Below are positions 53,290 through 64,000 of a stretch of DNA of 64,000 bases, one piece after another; the stretch's first letter is position 1; each line of letters starts with the position of its first letter. The position numbers and the translations under genes were made by a program. The notes below the pieces were generated by a model. That model ran no database searches and was not told where the DNA came from. It was given only the letters and a program-made list of their open reading frames with translations. Source of the DNA: Brachyhypopomus gauderio (taxonomy: Eukaryota; Chordata; Actinopteri; Gymnotiformes; Hypopomidae); contig NW_027506907.1 in NCBI RefSeq assembly GCF_052324685.1, forward strand, positions 541,744 through 605,743, given 5' to 3'.

Positions 53290-55792
53290 AGGGTTCACAC
53301 ACACATAGTGTGGGAACCCTATTGTAATTGTTAGGGTTTTTCTTTCTTATTATTATTCTTTGTCCCATTTTTTGACCTAAAACGTATTGTGCAGCCTAGA
53401 CCGTAATGCCTAGAAACCCCAAACTTGGCAAAAAGGTTCAGTTAACTCCAAGGACCAGATTCCCATACAGGGACCCAAATTGGCCTGATGGTGGCGCTAT
53501 AGCAGACCATATTGACTTTTTGTCCATATCTCCTACACCGTAAGTCCTAGAACCAAAATTCCAGTTCCTATACATTCCTTGACTAAATTCAATAGGACAA
53601 TTAATATACAACCATTAAGCTCCGCCCACTTAGATTTCGAGTTAATTTGCATAATGTGCAAAATCACACACATATTTGAGCGCAAACTAGTCCCTGGATT
53701 TTTCACATACATGCACATATGTGGTATCAAAACGTTCAGAAGAGTCTGAACTTTAAAATCTATCCAACAAAAATGCTAATTTCTTCACTACCTAGTCAGT
53801 ATAAGCCAATCAAATGAGGAGGCGTAAATTCAATAGTAAATTTTGCGCATATGGAGCTCTAACTTAAGAAAACTTGCATGTAATGAGATGGCACTTCACA
53901 GACAGCTTCCCTGTGAGGGTCTGGGGCAGCTCGCAGAGGTTGCCATACCTCACCTGCTAGGGGGCGCTATAACATGCAAAAATTTGCCCCATGCACTCAG
54001 ATTGGCCGATCCACATGAAACTTGGCAGACATCATCTATGGGCCTCTGGGAACCAGGTCCTAAAGCAGACACTCCATACTTCCAAAATGGCTGACGTAAT
54101 CGGCCAATCAGTGATCGGCACGCGTTTGACAGGCTTACCATTGGTCGATCTGCACGAAACCTCTTGGGTGTGGACAAGTGCACGCCCCCTATGACATAAT
54201 CCAGCCAGGTGTCGATTGGCCACTGGGGGGCGCTATTGCAAAAAAAGCAAGTGTATCCCCTACATAATTCCACTTGGGAACATGCAATTGGACTCTTTTG
54301 ATTCCTTGCAGTAGTGCGAACAACTTTCCCATTACATGTCCTATTAAAAAATGCACAGTTTATTTACAGTTAATAATAGTTTGAAATCATCACTTTTCAT
54401 ACTCCTCCTAGGATTTTCATACTATCATGTCAAGCAAAGTCTTATAATACTCTACAGAGTGTGAAATCAAAAAACAATCTAAAGATTTTGGATTTGAGGA
54501 CACTTATACCTGCTAAATATTTTTTTAATGGACAGCATCGATACATATAATATTCATATTCTTAAAGCTCTTTCATATTTTACCCAATTCTGACCAAAAT
54601 GCACAAGCCCATTCAGAATCCCATCCTGAACAAATTTGTCAAGTTTCATCTAAATCGGTTATCGTATGGCTCTACAGTGCAGTATTATATACAATGCATA
54701 AGAATGCATGTAAAGTCCCTCTGTCACCTTCTCCTTCTCACACGCACGCAAGCTGAAACTCACACTCTCAGTCTCTCTCACACTCTCACCCACATTCCCC
54801 CTCCCATCTCTGTGCCCTAAGTAAACATTGCTCTGGCTACCTAGATCTCTCTGTGTCTATTAACCAGGCACACACACATACAGGCGCAAGCAGGCCTTCC
54901 TATAGCATTCACAATGACACTTCCCTAGCCATACCCACCCATATCTCAGTGACTAACACATGCTCATACAAACTGATATTTGGCTTCTTTTTTGTCTCTC
55001 TCTCACACAAACACAGACACACACACCTTTATACCTATATGTATGTATAGTTTCTATGTATACTTATGTATGTATGTATTAGTATATGTTGTCATAGTTT
55101 GAGTACATACACTACCACACACACACACACACACTTCTACCTAAATGTATGTAGTTTGTATGCATATCTATAGTATATGTATAGTATATGTAAGTCATGC
55201 CAGTGATGTCAGTCATATCAGACATGCCAGTCATGTTCTGCCAGTCATGTAAGTCATGTCATGCCAATCATTTCAGTCCAGTCATATCAGTCATGTCAGT
55301 CAAATCATCAAATCATTACAGTCATGCCAGTTATGTCAGTCATATCAGTCATGTTAATTTTGTTCGTCATGGCAGTGATGTCATTCCAGTCATGCCAGTC
55401 ATGTCAGTCATGTAATGCCAGGCTTTGCAGACTACATTCATACTTTGAATACATGGGCAGTCTTGTTAGGCATGCTAGGTGTGTAAAGAGTGAATTAACA
55501 AAGCATAGTCTCTGGCTCCCTCAATCTATCTCTGTCGGTGATATACAGGCCCAATCATGTATAGACACATGCAGGCCTTCCTATATTGTTCACATAGATG
55601 CAGCCCTAGCCAGATGTGCTGTTTCTGTGTCTCCCTTTCTGACACATGCAGATGTCATTACACACTATCTGTAGAGCACACACTGGCCAACCCCAAACAG
55701 CTTCTTTTCACTTTTAGGTCTAAAGGACCTTTTGGGCTTCCTTTTGCTTATTGTGTGTGTGAACCCGCCTATCGCCGCTTGCGGCTATATTT
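53290..55792 (+). mobile_element. Array element copy 2 (2.5 kb)
   Basis: It joins copy 1 head-to-tail with no spacer. It is the most distinct of the first four: its early part reads GTTAGGGTTTTTCTTTC where copies 1, 3 and 4 read GCTGGTATTTTTC, and it lacks part of the GTCA minisatellite and of the 3' AATGCCTATTGG segment. 5' and 3' hairpins are intact, the latter at about 55774-55785. Confidence 0.85.
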
Positions 55793-57618
55793 AGGGTTCA
55801 CACACACATAGTGTGGGAACCCTATTGTAATTGCTGGTATTTTTCTTATTTTTCTTATTCTTTTGCCCATTTTTTGACATAAAATGCATCGTGCAGCCTA
55901 GACCGTAATGCCTAGAAAACCCAATCTTGGCAAAAAGGTTCAGTTACCTCCAAGGACCAGATTCCCATACAGGGACCCCAAATTGGCCTGATGGTGGCGC
56001 TATAGCAGACCATATTGACTTTTTGTCCATATCTCCTACACCGTAGGTCCTAGAACCAAAATTCCAGTTCCTATGCATTCCTTGACTAAATTCAATAGGA
56101 CAATTAATATACAACCATTAAGCTCCGCCCACTTAGATTTCGAGTTAATTTGCATAATGTGCAAAATCACACACATCTTTGAGCGCGAACTAGTCCCTGG
56201 ATTTTTCACATACGTGCACATATGTGGTATCAAAACGTTCAGAAGAGTCTGAACTTTAAAATGTATCCAACAAAAATGCTAATTTCTTCACTACCTAGTC
56301 AGTATAAGCCAATCAAATCAGGGGGCGTAAATTCAATAGTAAATTTTGCACAAATGGAACTCTAACTTAAGAAAACTTGCATGTAATGAGATGGCACTTC
56401 ACAGACAGCTTCCGTGTGAGGGTCTGGGGCAGCTCGCAGTGGTTGCCATACCTCACCTGCTAGGGGGCGCTATAACATGCAAAAATTTGCCCCATGCACT
56501 CAGATTGGCCGATCCACATGAAACTTGACAGACATCATCTATGGGCCTCTGGAAACCAGGTCCTAAAGCAGACATGCCATACTTCCAAAATGGCTGACGT
56601 AATCGGCCAATCAGTGATCGGCACGCGTTTGACAGGCTTACCATTGGTCGATCTGCACGAAACCTCTTGGGTGTGGACAAGTGCACGCCCCCTATGACAT
56701 AATCCAGCCGGGTGTCGATTGGCCACTGGGGGGCGCTATTGCAAAAAAAGCAAGTGTATCCCCTACATAATTCCACTTGGGAACATGCAATTGGACTCTT
56801 TTGATTCCTTGCAGTAGTGCGAACAACTTTCCCATTACATGTCCTATTAAAAAATGCACAGTTTATTTACAGTTAATAATAGTTTGAAATCATCACTTTT
56901 CATACTCCTCCTAGGATTTTCATACTATCATGTCAAGCAAAGTCTTATAATACTCTACAGAGTGTGAAATAAAAAAACAATCCAAAGATTTTGGATTTGA
57001 GGACACTTATACCTGCTAAATATTTTTTTAATGGACAGCATCGATACATATAATATTCATATTCTTAAAGCTCTTTCATATTTTACCCAATTCTGACCAA
57101 AATGCACAAGCCCATTCAGAATCCCATCCTGAACAAATTTGTCAAGTTTCATCTAAATCGGTTATCGTATGGCTCTACAGTGCAGTATTATATACAATGC
57201 ATAAGAATGCATGTAAAGTCCCTCTGTCACCTTCTCCTTCTCACACGCACGCAAGCTGAAACTCACACTCTCAGTCTCTCTCACACTCTCACCCACATTC
57301 CCCCTCCCATCTCTGTGCCCTAAGTAAACATTGCTCTGGCTACCTAGATCTCTCTGTGTCTATTAACCAGGCACACACACATACAGGCACAAGCAGGCCT
57401 TCCTATAGCATTCACAATTGACACTTCCCTAGCCATACCCACCCATATCTCAGTGACTAACACATGCTTATACAAACTGATATTTGGCTTCTTTTTTGTC
57501 TCTCTCTCACACAAACACAGACACACACACCTTTATACCTATATGTATGTATAGTTTCTATGTATACTTATGTATGTATGTATTAGTATATGTTGTCATA
57601 GTTTGAATACATATACTA

Positions 57619-57684
<66 letters not shown>

Positions 57685-58420
57685 CTACCTAAATGTATGT
57701 ATAGTTTGTATGCATATCTATAGTATATGTATAGTATATGTCAGTCATACCAGTGATGTCAGTCATATCAGACATGCCAGTCCAGTCATGTCAGTTATAT
57801 CAGTCATGTCAGTGATGCCAGTCATGTTCTGCCAGTCATGTAAGTCATGTCAGTCATATCAGTCATGTCAGTCCAGTCATGTCAGTCAAATCTTCAAATC
57901 ATTACAGTCATGCCAGTTATGTCAGTCATATCAGTCATGTTAATTTTGTTCGTCATGCCAGTGATGTCATTCCAGTCATGCCAGTCATATCAGTTATGTC
58001 AGTAATGCCAGTCATGTCAGTCATGCCAGGCTTTGCAGACTACATTCATACTTTGAATACACAGGCAGTCATGTTAGGCGTGCTACGTGTACAAGGAGTG
58101 AATTAACTAAGCATAGTCTCTGGCTCCCTCAATCTCTCTCTGTCAGTAATATACAGGCCCAATCATGTATAGACAAGTGCAGGCCTTCCTATACTGTTCA
58201 CATAGATGCAGCCATAGCCAGATGTGCTATTTTTGTGTCTCCCTTTCTGACACACACAGATGTCATCACACTCTACATCTGTAGAGCACACACTGGCCAA
58301 ACCCAAACAGCTTTTTTTTCACTTTTAGGTCTAAAGGACCTTTTGGGCTTCCTTTTGCCTATTGAGGCCAAAATGCCTATTGGTGTGTGAACCCGCCAAT
58401 CGCCGCTTGCGGCTATATTT
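55793..58420 (+). mobile_element. Array element copy 3 (2.6 kb)
   Basis: Head-to-tail with copy 2. Very close to copy 4, sharing changes absent from copy 1 (for example CAAATCAGGGGGCG and ACAAATGGAACTC). It has the longest (CA)n of the array, at about 57621-57681. Terminal and subterminal structures are complete. Confidence 0.88.
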
Positions 58421-60250
58421 AGGGTTCACACACACATAGTGTGGGAACCCTATTGTAATTGCTGGTATTTTTCTTATTTTTCTTATTCTTTTGCCCATTT
58501 TTTGACATAAAATGCATCGTGCAGCCTAGACCGTAATGCCTAGAAAACCCAATCTTGGCAAAAAGGTTCAGTTACCTCCAAGGACCAGATTCCCATACAG
58601 GGACCCCAAATTGGCCTGATGGTGGCGCTATAGCAGACCATATTGACTTTTTGTCCATATCTCCTACACCGTAGGTCCTAGAACCAAAATTCCAGTTCCT
58701 ATGCATTCCTTGACTAAATTCAATAGGACAATTAATATACAACCATTAAGCTCCGCCCACTTAGATTTCGAGTTAATTTGCATAATGTGCAAAATCACAC
58801 ACATCTTTGAGCGCGAACTAGTCCCTGGATTTTTCACATACGTGCACATATGTGGTATCAAAACGTTCAGAAGAGTCTGAACTTTAAAATGTATCCAACA
58901 AAAATGCTAATTTCTTCACTACCTAGTCAGTATAAGCCAATCAAATCAGGGGGCGTAAATTCAATAGTAAATTTTGCACAAATGGAACTCTAACTTAAGA
59001 AAACTTGCATGTAATGAGATGGCACTTCACAGACAGCTTCCGTGTGAGGGTCTGGGGCAGCTCGCAGTGGTTGCCATACCTCACCTGCTAGGGGGCGCTA
59101 TAACATGCAAAAATTTGCCCCATGCACTCAGATTGGCCGATCCACATGAAACTTGACAGACATCATCTATGGGCCTCTGGAAACCAGGTCCTAAAGCAGA
59201 CATGCCATACTTCCAAAATGGCTGACGTAATCGGCCAATCAGTGATCGGCACGCGTTTGACAGGCTTACCATTGGTCGATCTGCACGAAACCTCTTGGGT
59301 GTGGACAAGTGCACGCCCCCTATGACATAATCCAGCCGGGTGTCGATTGGCCACTGGGGGGCGCTATTGCAAAAAAAGCAAGTGTATCCCCTACATAATT
59401 CCACTTGGGAACATGCAATTGGACTCTTTTGATTCCTTGCAGTAGTGCGAACAACTTTCCCATTACATGTCCTATTAAAAAATGCACAGTTTATTTACAG
59501 TTAATAATAGTTTGAAATCATCACTTTTCATACTCCTCCTAGGATTTTCATACTATCATGTCAAGCAAAGTCTTATAATACTCTACAGAGTGTGAAATCA
59601 AAAAACAATCCAAAGATTTTGGATTTGAGGACACTTATACCTGCTAAATATTTTTTTAATGGACAGCATCGATACATATAATATTCATATTCTTAAAGCT
59701 CTTTCATATTTTACCCAATTCTGACCAAAATGCACAAGCCCATTCAGAATCCCATCCTGAACAAATTTGTCAAGTTTCATCTAAATCGGTTATCGTATGG
59801 CTCTACAGTGCAGTATTATATACAATGCATAAGAATGCATGTAAAGTCCCTCTGTCACCTTCTCCTTCTCACACGCACGCAAGCTGAAACTCACACTCTC
59901 AGTCTCTCTCACACTCTCACCCACATTCCCCCTCCCATCTCTGTGCCCTAAGTAAACATTGCTCTGGCTACCTAGATCTCTCTGTGTCTATTAACCAGGC
60001 ACACACACATACAGGCACAAGCAGGCCTTCCTATAGCATTCACAATTGACACTTCCCTAGCCATACCCACCCATATCTCAGTGACTAACACATGCTTATA
60101 CAAACTGATATTTGGCTTCTTTTTTGTCTCTCTCTCACACAAACACAGACACACACACCTTTATACCTATATGTATGTATAGTTTCTATGTATACTTATG
60201 TATGTATGTATGTATTAGTATATGTTGTCATAGTTTGAATACATATACTA

Positions 60251-60298
<48 letters not shown>

Positions 60299-61034
60299 CT
60301 ACCTAAATGTATGTATAGTTTGTATGCATATCTATAGTATATGTATAGTATATGTCAGTCATACCAGTGATGTCAGTCATATCAGACATGCCAGTCCAGT
60401 CATGTCAGTTATATCAGTCATGTCAGTGATGCCAGTCATGTTCTGCCAGTCATGTAAGTCATGTCAGTCATATCAGTCATGTCAGTCCAGTCATGTCAGT
60501 CAAATCTTCAAATCATTACAGTCATGCCAGTTATGTCAGTCATATCAGTCATGTTAATTTTGTTCGTCATGCCAGTGATGTCATTCCAGTCATGCCAGTC
60601 ATATCAGTTATGTCAGTAATGCCAGTCATGTCAGTCATGCCAGGCTTTGCAGACTACATTCATACTTTGAATACACAGGCAGTCATGTTAGGCGTGCTAC
60701 GTGTACAAGGAGTGAATTAACTAAGCATAGTCTCTGGCTCCCTCAATCTCTCTCTGTCAGTAATATACAGGCCCAATCATGTATAGACAAGTGCAGGCCT
60801 TCCTATACTGTTCACATAGATGCAGCCATAGCCAGATGTGCTATTTTTGTGTCTCCCTTTCTGACACACACAGATGTCATCACACTCTACATCTGTAGAG
60901 CACACACTGGCCAAACCCAAACAGCTTTTTTTTCACTTTTAGGTCTAAAGGACCTTTTGGGCTTCCTTTTGCCTATTGAGGCCAAAATGCCTATTGGTGT
61001 GTGAACCCGCCAATCGCCGCTTGCGGCTATATTT
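58421..61034 (+). mobile_element. Array element copy 4 (2.6 kb)
   Basis: Nearly identical to copy 3 by eye; most of the difference is (CA)n length (about 60252-60297) and one extra GTAT unit. This suggests a recent duplication of a whole unit, or an assembly repeat. Confidence 0.88.
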
Positions 61035-63069
61035 AGGGGTCCAAGCACCAGCGGTGCTGGAACCCTATTGTAATTGTTCCGATTATTATTAGGGTTCACA
61101 CACGTAGTGTGGGAAACCTATTGTAATTGCTCGAATTTTTCTTTTTTCTTCTTATTAGGGTTCACACACACAGTGTGGGAAACCTATTGTTATTGTCGGG
61201 TTTTTTCTTTCTTTCTTATTATTATTATTTTTCTACTGATAAAACGCATACTGCAGCCTAGACCGTAAGGCCCAGGGAGACCAAACTTGGCAGGATGGTG
61301 TAGTCTCTTTGCGAGACCGTGCTAAAGCACAGAGACCCACATTGGCCTGATGGTGGCGCTATAGCGCACCATTTTGCGTTTTGGTCCATATCTCCCAAAC
61401 CGTAGGGCCTAGAAACAAAATTCCACTTCTGATGGATTCCTTGGCTCAAGCCAAACAAAAAAGCCTCAAGAACCATTAAGCTCCGCCTACTTAGATTTTT
61501 TGCTAATTTGCATAATATGCAAAACCTACTTTTTTGTACTAGTCCCTGGTTTTTCATCCGATCACCACAACCTTGGTGTCAAAATATTCAGGAGAATCTC
61601 ATTATCAAAATTGCTTAAAAATATTTTGAGATTTGCATACAGTCTGGTTGTCACATGTCAATCAATAGCTCCGAGGCGTGGCCAAATTTACTTAAACAGC
61701 CATATCTCAGCAACGCTTTGACCGATCTTCATAAAATTTTAACAGTTGTTAGGGCACATGACTCCGAGGTCATAGGTCAAAGCTGGCCACGATTGTCCAA
61801 TAGGGGGCGCTATAACATGGGAAAAACTGTTTCTCAGAAACCATTAGTCACATCAAGCCAAAACTTTACAGGCATCATCAGGGGCCCAAGTGATATCAAG
61901 ACACACAATGATGACATCATCACTCAAAAAACATGGCCGCCATGAGCCAATTAATTTTTATTTGAATTAATTGGCCATTTGACAGACTTACCATTGGCCA
62001 AACAACATCAAACCTCACCACTGTGCATATCTCAGGACTATGTGTCATGCTGTGCAGTTTTGAAACATTTGGCCACTAGTTGGCGCTATTTGTGAAAATC
62101 ATGCATAACTCCTCCAAATTTTCACTTAGGAACATGCAACTTGTTTCATTTTATTCCTTGCAGTAGACCTGACAACTTTGCAATTACAAGTCCTGTTAAA
62201 AAATGCATACTTTTGTCACATTCATCAATTGTTTGAAAATAGCTATTTACAAACTAGTCATAGGAATTTGATCCAATTATGGAAAAATTGCTATGTGCAT
62301 AATCAGTAGACTCTGTAGGTAAAAACTGATTAAAAAAATTTTGGATTTTTATTTTTCTGATTGGTCCATTTTCCCATTATATCATTGTGGCCATGCCATA
62401 AATGACCTTTATTGCTATAACTCATAAACCATGTAAGTGATCAACTCCCAATTTGAAAGGCTTTTATATCCTGAAGTCCTTGTGAGGTAGGCCAAGTTTG
62501 GTTCAAATTGGCCTGTCGGGGGCGCTACAGTACCCAAAAACCTAAGAAATCATAAAAACTCATGCAGCAATCTTGTTATGCAGAATACAGACAAGTAATG
62601 GGGCTTGTATGATTCAGATCAATGAGGTCTATAACATTGCAATTACATCTCATAACAAAAAGTGCACTGCCTGACCAGAAATGAACCTTTTAATTCACCA
62701 AAATGTCAATGCATTACTGAGATTAATGAGATATCAGTATGATAGTACTTGGGCTCCATCTAGTGGCCAAACACCGAAACTGACTGAAAACTATTGCTCA
62801 CATGAAACACCACACAAACACACACAAAGCTGATCTCAGCATGTGATTTAGTTCTGTGATCTGAATTATTTTGCCAATACCCATTATTTTGATCCTTTTG
62901 GCCCTTTAGTGCCCCAATTGAACCTTTTTTTGCACATTGATTTATTTGTGCATTTTTTCCACTCATACAGCTTCTTTTGGGTCTAAAGAACCTATTGGGT
63001 CTATTGCCTATTGAAGCCAAGTGGCCTATTCGTGTGTGAACCCGCCAATTGCCGCTTGCGGCTATATTT
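61035..63069 (+). mobile_element. Array element copy 5, diverged subfamily (2.0 kb)
   Basis: It begins with a different terminal hairpin, AAGCACC-AGC-GGTGCT inside GGGTCC/GGAACCC, followed by two more 5' modules of the CACAC type at 61091 and 61157. The body is related to copies 1-4 (shared CAGCCTAGACCGTAAGGCC, TTGGCCTGATGGTGGCGCTA and TCCATATCTCC) but is clearly diverged. It lacks the (CA)n/GTCA core. It ends with the usual GTGTGTGAACCC and GCCGC-TT-GCGGC hairpin near 63032-63062. Confidence 0.82.
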
Positions 63070-64000
63070 AGGGTTCACACACGTAGTGTGGGAAACCTAT
63101 TGTAATTGTCGGGTTTTTTCTTTCTTCTTATTATTAGGGTTCACACACGTAGTGTGGGAAACCTATTGTAATTGTCGGGTTTTTTCTTCTTATTATTATT
63201 ATTATTATTTTTCTCCGCATAAAACGCATACTGCAGCCTAGACCGTAAGGCCCAGAGACACCAAACTTGGCAGAATGGTGTAGTCTCTTTGCGAGACCGT
63301 GCTAAAGTACAGAGACCCACATTGGCCTGATGGTGGCGCTATAGCGCACCATTTTGCGTTTTGGTCCATATCTCCCACCCCGTAGGTCTTAGAAACAAAA
63401 TTCCACTTCAGGTGCATTCCTTGGCTCCAGGCAAACAAAAAAGCCTCAAGAACCATTAAGCTCCGCCTACTTAGATTTTTTGCTAATTTGCATAATATGC
63501 AAAACCTACTTTTTTATACTAGTCCCTGGTTTTTCATCGGATCACCACAACCTTGGTGTCAAAATATTCAGGAGAATCTCATTATCAAAGTTGCTTAAAA
63601 ACATTTTGAGATTTGCATACAGTCTGGTTGTCACATGTCAATCAATAGCTCCGAGGCGTGGCCAAATTTACTTAAACAGCCATATCTCAGCAACGCTTTG
63701 ACGGATCTTCATAAAATTTTAACAGTTGTTAGGGCACATGACTCCGAGGTCATAGGTCAAAGCTGGCCTCGATTGTCCAATAGGGGGCGCTATAACATGG
63801 GAAAAACTGTATCTCAGAAACCATTAGTCACATCAAGCCAAAACTTTACAGGCATCATCAGGGGCCCAAGTGATATCAAGACACACAATGATGACATCAT
63901 CACTCAAAAAACATGGCCGCCATGAGCCAATTAATTTTTATTTGAAATAATTGGCCATTTGACAGACTTACCATTGGCCAAACAACATCAAACCTCACCA
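63070..64000 (+). mobile_element. Array element copy 6, same subfamily as copy 5, cut by the window edge
   Basis: Two 5' modules (63070 and 63136, both CACACGTAGTGTG type) lead into a body nearly identical to copy 5. The window ends inside it, so the array continues to the right. Confidence 0.85.

Overview
This window is vertebrate nuclear DNA, almost certainly from a teleost fish. Genes are split by GT-AG introns, exon-poor stretches are full of long dinucleotide arrays, and hAT and Tc1/mariner relics of fish type are present. The proteins read most like zebrafish and other ostariophysan orthologues. There are no operons or bacterial features.

Layout. 1-2.8 kb: no gene recognised; a TC/TA/AC microsatellite block. 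2.8-4.8 kb: junb (+), intronless, with CCAAT and TATA boxes and a downstream CArG/CRE cluster. 5.8-11.9 kb: prdx2 (-), five coding exons. 12.0-16.9 kb: rnaseh2a (+), eight coding exons, head-to-head with prdx2; its introns hold a hAT relic with a nested mariner-type MITE, and a tandem array built from an exon end plus its splice donor. 17.3-19.9 kb: snrpb2 (+, U2B''), six coding exons. 24.3-26.5 kb: prokr1-type prokineticin receptor (+), two coding exons with the intron inside the DRY codons. 28.4-29.7 kb: several exon-like segments of an unrecognised gene (-). 30.3-46.5 kb: aplf (-), ten coding exons with FHA domain, Ku-binding motif, two PBZ fingers and acidic tail; its long introns are packed with satellites and DNA-transposon relics. 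46.8-48.2 kb: fbxo48 (+), head-to-head with aplf. 49-50.4 kb: a decayed Tc1-type transposase and a SINE/LINE tail. 50.5-64 kb: a head-to-tail array of a 2.0-2.6 kb element with terminal hairpins and subterminal inverted repeats, running off the right edge.

Gene neighbourhoods. junb-prdx2-rnaseh2a is the order seen on human 19p13, and prokr1-aplf-fbxo48 is the order on human 2p13. This window joins the two blocks, with snrpb2 between them. The genes are not one pathway: aplf and rnaseh2a are genome-maintenance factors, prdx2 a peroxidase, snrpb2 a spliceosomal protein, junb an AP-1 factor, prokr1 a GPCR and fbxo48 an F-box protein.

The most unusual parts are the right-hand element array (Helentron/HINE-like architecture, covarying hairpins, repeated 5' modules, CTCF-like motifs), the duplicated exon/donor array in rnaseh2a, the 51-bp higher-order repeat in aplf, and the unrecognised exons at 28.4-29.7 kb. 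All gene models were built by hand from splice signals, reading phase and remembered protein families; no database search was run.
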